Source: an uncultured Acidobacteriaceae bacterium (lineage in GTDB: Bacteria; Acidobacteriota; Terriglobia; Terriglobales; Acidobacteriaceae). Taken from it: a stretch of 64,000 nucleotides of DNA. A model generated the notes under the pieces. It made no database searches. It was not told where the DNA came from and saw nothing but the letters and a program-made list of their open reading frames with translations. The translations under genes were made by a program, and so were the position numbers. The stretch spans positions 91,715 to 155,714 of the forward strand of contig CAINJJ010000005.1 in the NCBI GenBank assembly GCA_903849645.1, in the 5' to 3' direction. This document shows, piece after piece, positions 51,044-59,809 of the stretch. Position 1 is the stretch's first letter, and every line of letters begins with the position of its first letter.

Positions 51044-51700
51044 TCAGAAGCGCAGGTAGACCCCAGCCATGGGCTCGGCGGTCTGGGTGAAGGCTCCTGT
51101 CGAGGTGAAGAGTCTGGTCAGGTCTGGCGCCTTGTAAAGATTGCCGCGATATTGCAGGCGCAGGCCGATATGGGGAAGCAGGCCCCAGTCCAGCCCGGCG
51201 CCGTAGACAAAGACTGGCTTGGTGGCGGTGGCGGAGCTGGCCTGGCCGCTGCTGGGCAGGTGAAAAAGCAGGCCGCCGCCGGCGAGAGCAAAGGGGCGAA
51301 GGTTGGCGATCTTGACCGAGGCGACCCAATCGGCCGTGACTTCGTGGGCCAGGGCCGTAACCGTGACCGGAGAGAAGCCGCAGGGCAGGGGTGGGACCGG
51401 GCATGTGCCCGCGGCCAGGGTGGAGGCGTAGTGCTGGTCGGCGTGGTTGAAGGCGTAGGTGCCTTCAAAGCCCACGAGCGGATTGACGATGTGGCGCACC
51501 TCGACCAGGCCGCCGGCCGCGTTGGAAGGGCTCTGGGCGACGCCGTTGCCGCGGGTGGACTCAGCGAATGCGCCGTAGATGCTGACGGCGACGTCGGTGC
51601 GTTCGATGGAGCGGACCGCCTTGGCCTGGGCAAAGAGCCCGGCGGGACCGGCGGCGGCCAGTACGAGCAGGACAGCGGAACGCATCCAGTGTGAGGTCAT
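51044..51700 (-). CDS. Outer-membrane beta-barrel protein
   Basis: 218 residues with a signal peptide (about 1-25, GLFAQA). Alternating strands (TDVAVSIYGAFAEST, VVEVRHIV-like, FEGTYAFNHADQHY, HEVTADWVASVKI, PFALAGGGLLFHL, VFVYGAGLDWGLLPHIGLRLQYRGNLY) and the final aromatic VYLRF are typical of small OmpA/OprF-like barrels. Role unknown. Start at the ATG at 51700. Confidence 0.75.
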   Translation of the reverse strand: MTSHWMRSAVLLVLAAAGPAGLFAQAKAVRSIERTDVAVSIYGAFAESTRGNGVAQSPSNAAGGLVEVRHIVNPLVGFEGTYAFNHADQHYASTLAAGTCPVPPLPCGFSPVTVTALAHEVTADWVASVKIANLRPFALAGGGLLFHLPSSGQASSATATKPVFVYGAGLDWGLLPHIGLRLQYRGNLYKAPDLTRLFTSTGAFTQTAEPMAGVYLRF

Positions 51701-51850
51701 GAGGTTCTCCGGGCCTGGGGCTGCCAGTCTTGACGGCCCTGGGGCTATGCGGTTGCAGGCTCCCTGCCCAGTATGGACGCGCGCGGGCGGATTTGGTTGA
51801 ACAGACCGAAAAGGGGGACCTGCGCGGTCACGGGCAGGGCCGCGGCAGGT

Positions 51851-51856
51851 TATTCT
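51851..51856 (+). promoter_or_regulatory. Candidate -10 element of ggt
   Basis: TATTCT lies 12 bases before the ATG at 51869, so the transcript would have almost no leader. No clear -35 or ribosome site. Confidence 0.35.
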
Positions 51857-51868
51857 GACTCCACGCTT

Positions 51869-53626
51869 ATGACTCGACGGCCTTTCCTCCCCGTCCTGGC
51901 TTCCTTGATGGTCGCCGCGGCATTCATTCCAGCCCACTCCGCCGCCCAGGAGGGCTCGATGGACGTTCTCCCTTACCGGGACGAGCAGCCGGTGCGCGCG
52001 CGGCACGGGATGGTGGTGAGCGTGCATCACCTGGCCTCGGACGCGGGGCTGGAAGTGCTGCGCGCGGGCGGCAACGCGGTGGATGCGGCGGTGGCCACGG
52101 GTTTTGCGCTGGCCGTGGTGCATCCGGTGGCGGGCAACCTGGGGGGCGGCGGATTTCTGCTGCTGCGGACCCATGACGGCAAGACCGTCTTTCTCGACTA
52201 CCGGGAGAAGGCGCCGCTGAAGGCCACAGAGACGATGTATCAGGACGCGAAGGGCGAGGTGATTCCTGAAGCGAGCGTGGTGGGCTACCGCTCCATCGCC
52301 ACGCCCGGCTCGGTGGCCGGCTTGACACAGGCTGAGCGCAAATACGGCAAGCTGGGGCTGCGGCGGGTGATGGCTCCGGCCATCAAGCTGGCGGCGGAGG
52401 GGTTTCGGCTGACGGCCGAGGAGGCCTCGGACCTGACCGACCCGGACCTGGCCAAATTCCCGGACTCGAAGCGGATCTTTCAGCGCAACGGGCAGCTCTA
52501 CAAGGAAGGCGAGACGCTGCGGCAGCCGGAGCTGGCGCGGACACTGGAGCGGATTGCCGCCGACCCCGACGAGTTTTACCACGGCAAGATGGCGCAGGAA
52601 CTGGTGAGCTTCCTGAGCAAGGGAGGGGGGCTGCTGACGCTGGAAGACCTGGCGCAGTACAACGTGGTGGAGCGCAAGCCCATTGTCGGCGCCTACCACG
52701 ACTTCACGGTCATCAGCGCGCCGCCGCCGTCGTCCGGGGGCATCGTGCTGGTGAGCGCTCTGAACATCCTGGAGGGCTATGACCTGGCAAAGCTGGGCGA
52801 CCGGACGGCGGATTCGATTCACTTGATCGCCGAGGCCTATCGGCGGGCGTTCATGGACCGGTCAGACTATCTGGGCGACCCGGACTACAACCACATCCCG
52901 ACCGCGGAGCTCACCTCAAAGAAGTACGCCGATGCCTGGCGGCGGAGCATCGCGGGGGACGCGGCCAGCCCCAGCGCGGCTCTGCGGCGGCCGGAGGGGT
53001 TCCTGCCTCCTGCGCCCAAAACCGGTGGGCAGAAGATCGAGTCGCACGACACCACCCACTATTCGGTGGTAGACAGCGAGGGGAACGCGGTGGCGGTGAC
53101 CACCACGCTGAATGACGACTTCGGCTCGCGGGTCACGGCGGGGCCGCTGGGCTTTCTGCTGAACGACGAGATGGACGACTTTGCGGCCAAGATGGGTGTG
53201 CCGAACATCTACGGGCTGATTCAAGGGCCTGCGAACGCCATCGCGCCGGGAAAGCGCCCGCTCAGCTCGATGACGCCGACGATTGTGCTGGAAGGCGGCA
53301 AGCTGCGCTACGTTATCGGCTCGCCGGGCGGTGCGCGCATCATTACCACAGTGGCCAACATCTTTCTTTCAGCGGCGGGCGGGCTCAACATCCAGCAGGC
53401 GGTGGATGCGCCGCGGTTCCATCACCAGTATCAGCCGGACACGCTTTATCTCGAACCCGGGTTTTCTGCCGAGGCCATGGAAGGGTTGCGGGCGATGGGT
53501 TATACCGTTGACCTGAAGGACGGCCACTGGTCCAACGGGGAGTGCATTGCGATTGATCCGAAGACGGGCGAGCTGGAGGGTGGGCAGGACCACCGCAGCC
53601 ATTACGGGAGAGCGGCGGGCTATTGA
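51869..53626 (+). CDS. ggt: Gamma-glutamyltransferase
   Basis: 585 residues with a signal peptide (about 1-26). The precursor is expected to cut itself before the Thr in DTTHYSVVDSEGNAVAVTTTLND, giving a large and a small subunit. HPVAGNLGGGGFLLLR and FLDYREKAP bind the glutamyl group, and GKRPLSSMTPTIVL the small-subunit loop. It hydrolyses or transfers the gamma-glutamyl part of glutathione and related compounds in the periplasm. Single gene; start fixed by the signal peptide. Confidence 0.95.
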   Translation: MTRRPFLPVLASLMVAAAFIPAHSAAQEGSMDVLPYRDEQPVRARHGMVVSVHHLASDAGLEVLRAGGNAVDAAVATGFALAVVHPVAGNLGGGGFLLLRTHDGKTVFLDYREKAPLKATETMYQDAKGEVIPEASVVGYRSIATPGSVAGLTQAERKYGKLGLRRVMAPAIKLAAEGFRLTAEEASDLTDPDLAKFPDSKRIFQRNGQLYKEGETLRQPELARTLERIAADPDEFYHGKMAQELVSFLSKGGGLLTLEDLAQYNVVERKPIVGAYHDFTVISAPPPSSGGIVLVSALNILEGYDLAKLGDRTADSIHLIAEAYRRAFMDRSDYLGDPDYNHIPTAELTSKKYADAWRRSIAGDAASPSAALRRPEGFLPPAPKTGGQKIESHDTTHYSVVDSEGNAVAVTTTLNDDFGSRVTAGPLGFLLNDEMDDFAAKMGVPNIYGLIQGPANAIAPGKRPLSSMTPTIVLEGGKLRYVIGSPGGARIITTVANIFLSAAGGLNIQQAVDAPRFHHQYQPDTLYLEPGFSAEAMEGLRAMGYTVDLKDGHWSNGECIAIDPKTGELEGGQDHRSHYGRAAGY

Positions 53627-53693
53627 GCGGCAGCCAAGGGCGGCCGGAAATGTTTACGAAATAAAACTTTGGTGGACTTTATTTAACTATTGT

Positions 53694-53965
53694 GCAAAAC
53701 TGCTCAGACAATCGCTACCAGGAGCGGTAGCGTCCCTGTTGTACGGTCGCCCATGCTTCGCGGCAAGAGGTCATGGGGATAGAAGCTGTGGATGGTCCAC
53801 AGTTCCGCACAATCGAACTCGGCAATCACTGCCTCGCCGGTCCCACGCGAAGTCTGCGGAGAGAGATCCGTCCGAGCCTGTTGCATCATTTCAGTACCCT
53901 TTCCCGGAATGCGGTCAAAAGTGCAAAGCCCCCGAGCTCCAAGAAGCCGGGGGCTTTGCATTGTG
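53694..53965. ncRNA. Structured repeat unit, copy 1 (candidate RNA or small gene)
   Basis: Starts GCAAAACTGCTCAG and ends in a 13-bp perfect stem, TGCAAAGCCCCCG (53922-53934) with CGGGGGCTTTGCA (53948-53960). Copy 2 at 54036 shares many blocks in the same order. The strand is uncertain: on the plus strand the stem would be at the 3' end, on the minus strand it would precede a possible 62-codon frame (ATG at 53889) with AAGGG upstream. See the findings for the comparison. Confidence 0.45.
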
Positions 53966-54035
53966 TGGAGTGGCCGGCTGGGCGCTGAGCAGGAGGCCCG
54001 AAAGGGCGCCCCGGAGATAATTTTTCAAGGAATGA

Positions 54036-54309
54036 GCAAAACTGCTCAGTCAATCGCCGCCAGGGACGGTACGGTTGCTCAAGTAAGATCGCCCGCGGCT
54101 TCCCCTTTCAATGCCATGGGGATAGAAACTGTGGACTGCCCACCGTTCCGCACGTTCCGTCTTCCGGTCCAACTACCTCGCCGGGCCCACGCGCAGTCTG
54201 CGGAGAGAGCGCCGGTCGAGCCTGCTGAATCATTTCATTCCCTTTTCCCGGAATGCGGTTACACGTGCAAAGCCCCCGAGCTGCAATAAGCCGGGGGCTT
54301 TGCATTGTG
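54036..54309. ncRNA. Structured repeat unit, copy 2 (candidate RNA or small gene)
   Basis: Same order of blocks as copy 1, with the identical terminal 13-bp stem (54266-54278 with 54292-54304). On the minus strand the matching frame (MIQQAR...) keeps about 20 codons in register, then shifts frame relative to copy 1, which speaks for RNA or for a broken small gene. Confidence 0.45.
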
Positions 54310-54365
54310 CGCTGACCGCGCCGAAGGATCTCGTGCATTTTCCAGAATGGTGCAGGGCCAAAATT

Positions 54366-54440
54366 TGCCGGCATCCCATCCGTTCCGCTGAAAAGCGCGG
54401 AGTGGATGGGGGCACACGAGTCTACGGCAAAGCCGAAAAC
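54366..54440 (+). repeat. REP-like hairpin element, copy 2
   Basis: TGCCGGCATCCCA, a stem CCATCC...GGATGG with an A-rich loop, then GGGCACACGAGTCT and CGAAAACGC. Flanks match copy 1 at 45011; the stem sequence differs but still pairs for most positions. It lies just downstream of the Crp-type gene. Confidence 0.65.
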
Positions 54441-54457
54441 GCGCCAGCGCGGCCGGA

Positions 54458-55072
54458 TCAGTCGTGGAGGAAGACGTTGAGCAGGGACTTCTTGACGTGG
54501 ATGCCGCCGTTGTAAGTGATGAAGCCGAGCTTGCGAAAGCGGTTCATGAAGAAGCTGACGCGGGAGCGGGTGGTGCCCACCATCTCCGCGAGCGTCTCCT
54601 GGGAGATTTTGGGGATGAGGGGCTCGGCTTCGCCCGGCTGACCAAACTCGGCCATGAGGAGAAGGATGCGCGCCAGGCGCTTTTCGCTGGAGTTGAAGAG
54701 CTGATCGACCAGGTCGGCCTGGGTGCGCATGGAACGAGCCAAAAGGAACTTGAGAAACAGATCCGAGAAGGCGTACTCCTGATGCATGGCGCGGATCATC
54801 TCGGTTCGCTCGATTTTGAGCGCCGTGCAGGGGACAATGGCCGTGGCGGTAGCCATGCGTAGACTGGGGGTGCCGGCCATGGACTCCTCGCCGACAAAGT
54901 CGCCGGGACCGAGGAGAGCAATCGTGGCCTCTTTGCCCGATTTGGAGATGACCGTGAGTTTTGCCCGGCCAGTTTGCAGATAGAAGATGCAGTCCGCCGG
55001 TTCGCCCTGCGCAAAAAAATTCCGCCGGGGCTCGACTTGAATGATCTTTCGCCCTAGCCCCGCGGTCGCCAA
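54458..55072 (-). CDS. Crp/Fnr family transcriptional regulator
   Basis: 204 residues counted from TTG at 55072. The cyclic-nucleotide-binding barrel (FFAQGEPADCIFYLQTGRAKLTV, GKEATIALLGPGDFVGEESM) lacks the cysteines of Fnr and the full cAMP motif. The C-terminal HTH is ISQETLAEMVGTTRSRVSFFMNRFRKLGFI. The frame continues upstream for 19 codons with SGFDLAEF, which resembles the family N-terminus, but offers no ATG, GTG or TTG; so the real start may be this TTG, a rare codon such as ATA, or the start codon may be lost. Ligand unknown. Confidence 0.85.
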   Translation of the reverse strand: MATAGLGRKIIQVEPRRNFFAQGEPADCIFYLQTGRAKLTVISKSGKEATIALLGPGDFVGEESMAGTPSLRMATATAIVPCTALKIERTEMIRAMHQEYAFSDLFLKFLLARSMRTQADLVDQLFNSSEKRLARILLLMAEFGQPGEAEPLIPKISQETLAEMVGTTRSRVSFFMNRFRKLGFITYNGGIHVKKSLLNVFLHD

Positions 55073-55478
55073 AAACTCCGCGAGGTCAAATCCGCTGCCG
55101 TTTACCTCAGCTATCCCTATGGCCCGTCCTCAATTCAGTCCTGGTTCGGACCGTTAGTGTGGTTCAAGCCACACTCCTTGCTGGCACTTTCAACAAGGAG
55201 TGCGGCTGGCCCGAATTCATCTCCAATCTCAATCATTTGGGTGGAATCCGCTGTGCAATTTTGAACACTTTTCGGGGCAACGGGGTTCAAATCATGGAAA
55301 GCCGCATCGAACTGGCGGCAAGATCCCGGCGCTATCCCGGCACTCGGGGTGCGCTCCGCTGGGACGGCGCCCGCACCATCTCGGACAACAGCGGCCGGCC
55401 CGGAGGGTATGGCCAAAATGCGAGAATCATTATATCGCCGGTTGGTTGATTTGGCTGAAACCGGCGCGGGGGAACACC
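55073..55478. other. Divergent gap between the Crp-type gene and the isomerase-like gene (406 bp)
   Basis: No gene is seen. Near the Crp side are two overlapping hairpins (55157-55174 and 55172-55202), and TTTGAAC/GTTCAAA pairs at 55260-55266 and 55285-55291. The stretch must hold both promoters; none is clear. Confidence 0.5.
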
Positions 55479-56306
55479 TTGACCACGTTGCGCGTGCTAT
55501 CAACCCATCTCTTTCTCAGTCAGCGCCTGCACCCCGGAGTGCTGGAGACGGCCGCCCGGACCGGCGCGCAGGCGGTGGAGATCTTTGCGGCCCGGCAGCA
55601 CTTCGACTACACGAGCCGCGAAGACGTTGCGGAGCTGGCGGCCTGGTTCCGGTCCAATGAGTTGCAGGCCTGGTCGATGCATGCGCCGCTGTTTCCCGAC
55701 CGGGAGATGGGGCGGGCGGGCGCGCCGGCGGTGAACCTGTTGCACCCGGAGAAGGCGCGGCGGATTGACGCCATGGACGAGATCAAGCGGGCGCTGGAGA
55801 CGGCGGATTCGATTCCGTTTTCAAAGCTGGTAGTGCACCTGGGCGAGCGGAGCGACGAGTGGTCGCCGCGGACGATCGAGTATGGGCTGACGGCGCTGGA
55901 GCACCTGGGGGCGTTCGCGCATCCGCTGGGGGTGCGTCTGCTGGTGGAGAACCTGGCCAGCGAGGCCACCCGGCCAGAGCGGCTGATGCATATTCTCGAG
56001 GTTGGCCATTTGAACTCCATCGGGGTGTGCCTGGACCTGGGACACGCGCACATGACGGTGGGCATCCCGGAGGCGATTGCTTCGTTTTCAACGCGCATCG
56101 TGTCCGTGCACGCGCATGACAATCATGGGCTCAAAGATGAGCATCTGGAGCCGGGCGACGGCACCATCGACTGGGCGCAGACAACTGCCGCGCTCAAGGC
56201 GCTGCCCACCCCGCCGGCCACGGTGCTGGAGCTGAGCAGGAGTCTTGCGGAGCCGGCGGCCACCCTGGTGGAGCGGGTGCAAAAGGCGTTTGAAAAGCTG
56301 GACTGA
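55479..56306 (+). CDS. Sugar phosphate isomerase/epimerase-like TIM barrel protein
   Basis: 275 residues from TTG at 55479 (GGGGGAA upstream). It belongs to the xylose isomerase-like/AP endonuclease 2 fold: GVLETAARTGAQAVEIFAA, LQAWSMHAP, KLVVHLGERS, VRLLVENLA, GVCLDLGHAHM, IVSVHAHDNHGLKDEHLEPGDGTIDW. His, Glu and Asp of the metal site are in place. Substrate unknown. No ATG fits, since the strands of the barrel begin directly after this codon. Confidence 0.8.
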   Translation: MTTLRVLSTHLFLSQRLHPGVLETAARTGAQAVEIFAARQHFDYTSREDVAELAAWFRSNELQAWSMHAPLFPDREMGRAGAPAVNLLHPEKARRIDAMDEIKRALETADSIPFSKLVVHLGERSDEWSPRTIEYGLTALEHLGAFAHPLGVRLLVENLASEATRPERLMHILEVGHLNSIGVCLDLGHAHMTVGIPEAIASFSTRIVSVHAHDNHGLKDEHLEPGDGTIDWAQTTAALKALPTPPATVLELSRSLAEPAATLVERVQKAFEKLD

Positions 56307-56314
56307 GCCTGGCT

Positions 56315-58501
56315 CTACCAGCGGCGGGTGGATGCGTCAGGAAGCCTGGGGGCGCTGGGCCGCAGCCGGGCCGGGGCCAGTTGGAACTGGAGCTGCGCGG
56401 TCGCGGTCAGGCCGTCTCCACGGGCGTTGATGGTGACCACCGAAACGCCCGGCTGCGCCTGGGGGCTGGCCTTGAGAGTGAGCGTGACAGCGGCTGAGCC
56501 CGCCCGAGGCGTGACGGGATTGGCGCTCCAGACCGCGGTGACGCCCGCGGGCAAGCTACCCACACTGAACTGCACATCGCCGGCAAAAGGTCCTCCCGTG
56601 GCGACGCTCAAGCCGACCGTGGCGGAGGCTCCCGGCGCGGCCCGCAGCGGACCGGCAGGGGCGGCGAGGGCCAGGGTGGGCGAAGGAGCGGTCAGCGCGC
56701 CCCAGGCTTGCACAAAGAGATCCGCATCCACCGAACCCAGTCCCGTGGCCAGGTTGTACCGGCCCGCGCCGGCGCTGAAGCCGGGCACGCCAGGGACGGA
56801 GTTGTCCCCGGACTGGATGGCGTGAAACGGCGAGGCCGACGAGGCGGCCAGGGCATAGAGCCCAGGGTTGGCGCTTCCCTGCCCCGCGCCGCCCTGCCCC
56901 TGGACCACCAGCGCCATGAGGCCGGCAAAGGCGGGCGCGGCGGCCGAGGTGCCGGAGACGATCCAAGCGGAGCCGTTTTCGTGGATGACGAGGCCGTCGT
57001 GGGCGGCGGCGGTCATGGAGACGTCGGGTACAGCCCTCATGCCGTTGGCCGCGGCGGAGCCGGCAACGCCCTGCTGCCAGGCGGGCTGGCTGTAAACACG
57101 GCTGGAGCCGCCGCCGCTTGCCCAGAGGCCGTTGCCGCCGTGAAGAGCGCTTTCGTTCCAGACCACCTCGGGGATGTAGCCCCTGGCCGAGCCCTGCACC
57201 GGAGTGTTGGCTGCGTCCCAGTAGGTGGCGTCGCTGCCGCCCTCGTTGAACTGGGTGCCCCCGACACAGGTGACCCAGGGCGAAGTGCAGAGGCCGTTGA
57301 CCCCGGCATCGGCGGCGGCGGCGGTCTGGCTGGCGGCGCAACCCGCCGCGCCGGAGTCGCCGGAGGAGACAAGGACGCTCATGCCCTGGCTGGCCGCCTG
57401 CTCCCATAGACCGTTGTAGAAGGCCAGCTCGGCGGGGCCCATGGCCTGCTCGCAACTGGAATAGCTGACGCTGACGACGGGGGCGAGCCGCTGGTTGACG
57501 ATGGCGGCGGCGGCCAGGTCGATGCCGTCGGTGGTGGCGGTGGACTGGGCAGTGACCAGCTTGACGTGCGCTCCCTGGGCCACGGCTCCGGCCCACTCCA
57601 CATCAAGCGTGGCCTCGTCCTGGTCCACGGGGACAAGTCCGGGGTCGGTCCCGGTGAGGATCACGTCCGGGACGGCGGCAGGCAAGCCGGCGGCGGCGCG
57701 GAAGGCGGCCACATCGGCAAGGTTGAGGTTGCTGCGGCCGGCGATGGCGATGGAGGCGCCCGCGCCTGTGGTTCCGGCGGCATAGAGCGGGTTGAGGTTG
57801 TAGATGGCGGCGTAGTCGGCGGGAAAGAGGTAGTGGCTGCCGCCGAGGTTCCACTGCGGGCGCGGGGCTGCTTGCGGCGCCGGGGCCGGTCGGCGCGAGG
57901 CTGTCTGCGGGGCGCGGCGGAAGTCGTGGAGGGAGAGGACGCCGGCCACGATGGGCGCCAGGGCGGCTGGAATCTGCGGGTCCTGGGAGTTGGCGAGGTG
58001 GGCCACGCCCCCGGCAAGGTAACGGTGCACCTGAGTGTGGAAGGCCGCGGCGACCTGGTCGGCAGCGCCGGAAAAGATCAGCAGGCGGCCACCCTCGGGC
58101 GCGGGTTCGACGGCAAAGCCTTTGCTGCTGAGCCAGGCGGCGATCCGGGCGCGATCCCCGGCGCTGACGCCAAAGCGGGCTCCGAACTGGGCCGGGGTCA
58201 GCCAGCGGTGGAATTGGGGGGAGTTCGGGTTGTGCTGGGCCTCGACCAGTTTGTCGAGCGCAGCCTGCTGGGCGGGAGCCGCCTGAAGAACCAGGACCAT
58301 GCGGTCGAGGCGAGTTTCGGGAGAAGCGGCGCCCTGGTCGAACTCCGGGCGCGCCAGAGGGTGCACGCTGCCGGCCAGGGTCACGACGCGGGAGTCGTCG
58401 ATGCGTGTCAGCATGGGTCCGGAAGCGGATTGGGCGAAGGCGCACAGGGGCGCAGCCGCGAGCGTGGCCGCCGCGGCGAGAAGCCAGGGTGTGGGGCGCA
58501 A
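56315..58501 (-). CDS. S53 family serine peptidase (sedolisin, pro-kumamolisin type)
   Basis: 728 residues: signal peptide (about 1-23), an activation domain to about 200 (LDKLVEAQHNPNSPQFHRWLTPAQFGARFG), then the catalytic domain with Glu and Asp in DEATLDVEWAGA, the oxyanion Asp in VSSGDSGAAGC, and the nucleophile Ser in SGTSAAAPAFAGL. The calcium site is near the end of the domain. A C-terminal Ig-like domain of about 110 residues follows. S53 enzymes are secreted acid proteases, common in soil acidobacteria. The start is TTG at 58501 with GGAGA upstream. Confidence 0.93.
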   Translation of the reverse strand: MRPTPWLLAAAATLAAAPLCAFAQSASGPMLTRIDDSRVVTLAGSVHPLARPEFDQGAASPETRLDRMVLVLQAAPAQQAALDKLVEAQHNPNSPQFHRWLTPAQFGARFGVSAGDRARIAAWLSSKGFAVEPAPEGGRLLIFSGAADQVAAAFHTQVHRYLAGGVAHLANSQDPQIPAALAPIVAGVLSLHDFRRAPQTASRRPAPAPQAAPRPQWNLGGSHYLFPADYAAIYNLNPLYAAGTTGAGASIAIAGRSNLNLADVAAFRAAAGLPAAVPDVILTGTDPGLVPVDQDEATLDVEWAGAVAQGAHVKLVTAQSTATTDGIDLAAAAIVNQRLAPVVSVSYSSCEQAMGPAELAFYNGLWEQAASQGMSVLVSSGDSGAAGCAASQTAAAADAGVNGLCTSPWVTCVGGTQFNEGGSDATYWDAANTPVQGSARGYIPEVVWNESALHGGNGLWASGGGSSRVYSQPAWQQGVAGSAAANGMRAVPDVSMTAAAHDGLVIHENGSAWIVSGTSAAAPAFAGLMALVVQGQGGAGQGSANPGLYALAASSASPFHAIQSGDNSVPGVPGFSAGAGRYNLATGLGSVDADLFVQAWGALTAPSPTLALAAPAGPLRAAPGASATVGLSVATGGPFAGDVQFSVGSLPAGVTAVWSANPVTPRAGSAAVTLTLKASPQAQPGVSVVTINARGDGLTATAQLQFQLAPARLRPSAPRLPDASTRRW

Positions 58502-58711
58502 GTTGGGATCTCCGGGCGATTGAGTTGGAGTCGGAGTGCAGGCCTCAATCTTTAGCTTTTTCTAATGTAGGACGAATGGCTTTGGTACTTGACGGCGATG
58601 CGCGCAATTTCTCTTTATTGAAGAAACCAAAGTACTTGGAGGTGTATTGAAACGAGGCAAAATGGGAGGCCGGCACGGGCGCCGCGCGCCGCGGGCCGAC
58701 GCTGCCAAACC

Positions 58712-59809
58712 TCAGCAGATGCGGGGGAGCTGCTCGCCGATCTGCGTGGGGATGACGCGGTTGGCGCCCATGGCGGTGCGGGCCACCAGCATCCGTTTGT
58801 GTTCGGCGGTCACGCGGCCGATCTGGGCGGCATTGCGGCCCAGAGGGTGGGCGTGGAGCACGGCCAGCACCTGTTCGGCGGCATCCGGGGCGACAAAGAA
58901 GACCACCTTGCCCTCGTTGGCCACATAGACGGGGTCGAGACCGAGGAGTTCGCAGGCAGACTGCACCTCGCGCCGCACGGGAAGGCTTGGCTCGTCGATT
59001 GCGACGCCAACGCCGGAGGAGTTGGCAATCTCGTTCAGCGTAGAGGCCAGCCCGCCGCGGGTGGGGTCGCGCATGGCGTGGATGGCGGGGCCCGCGACAT
59101 CGAGCACTTCGGCGATCAGCCCATTCAGGGCGGCGCAATCGGACCGGATCTGGCTCTCGAACTCCAGCCCTTCGCGAACGCTCATGATGGCCATGCCGTG
59201 GTCGCCGATGGTGCCGGAGACGATAACCGCATCGCCGGGCATTGCATGCAGCGGACTCACTGAGATTCCAGGTCGGATGAGGCCCACGCCCGCGGTGTTG
59301 ATGTAGATGCCGTCGCCGTGGCCGCGCTCAACGACCTTGGTGTCGCCGGTGACAATCTGTACGCCCGCAATGGCGGCAGCCTTGGCCATGTCGGACACAA
59401 TGGCGGCAAGCTGCGCAAGCGGAAAGCCCTCTTCCAGGATGAAGCTGGCGCTCAGGAACCTGGGCTCCGCGCCGGAGACGGCCAGATCGTTGACGGTGCC
59501 GTTGACCGCCAGTTCGCCAATCGAACCGCCGGGGAAAAACAGCGGCTGGACGACGAAGGAGTCCGTGCTCATGGCGATGCGGCCGCCGCCGAGGTCGAGC
59601 ACGGCGGCATCGCCCAGATTCTCCAGAGCGGGATTGCGAAAGGCAGGCAGGAAGAGGTGCTCGACCAGTTCGTTGCCCAGTTTGCCGCCGCCGCCGTGGC
59701 CCATCACGATGGTGGGGTAGCCGACAAGAGGCAGCGGGCAGCTCCAGTTGGAGAAATCGGGGGTCGCGTGGAGCGCGTTGGTGGGGGCCGCGGGGAGGTA
59801 CTCAGCCAT
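58712..59809 (-). CDS. hypE: Hydrogenase expression/formation protein HypE
   Basis: 365 residues. HypE dehydrates the carbamoyl group on its C-terminal Cys to a cyanide ligand for the NiFe site. The PurM/AIRS-type fold shows [56 protein letters not shown], and [16 protein letters not shown]; the protein ends in LPRIC with the needed terminal Cys. It overlaps hypD by 8 bp. The upstream frame is open but belongs to hypD in another frame. Confidence 0.96.
   Translation of the reverse strand: MAEYLPAAPTNALHATPDFSNWSCPLPLVGYPTIVMGHGGGGKLGNELVEHLFLPAFRNPALENLGDAAVLDLGGGRIAMSTDSFVVQPLFFPGGSIGELAVNGTVNDLAVSGAEPRFLSASFILEEGFPLAQLAAIVSDMAKAAAIAGVQIVTGDTKVVERGHGDGIYINTAGVGLIRPGISVSPLHAMPGDAVIVSGTIGDHGMAIMSVREGLEFESQIRSDCAALNGLIAEVLDVAGPAIHAMRDPTRGGLASTLNEIANSSGVGVAIDEPSLPVRREVQSACELLGLDPVYVANEGKVVFFVAPDAAEQVLAVLHAHPLGRNAAQIGRVTAEHKRMLVARTAMGANRVIPTQIGEQLPRIC

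Larger units (their letters stand above)
53627..54457. other. Gap between ggt and a Crp-type gene (831 bp)
   Basis: The longest gap of the window. It holds two diverged tandem copies of a ~272-bp structured unit, a GNRA-tetraloop hairpin between them (GCCC-GAAA-GGGC at 53996-54007), and a REP-like element near the Crp gene; all are listed separately. No convincing ordinary gene was found. Confidence 0.7.

Noticed and set aside
53704..54374. Two minus-strand frames in the repeat pair called as ordinary genes
   Set aside because: They agree only at the start and shift frame between copies; kept as a hypothesis in the findings, not as genes.
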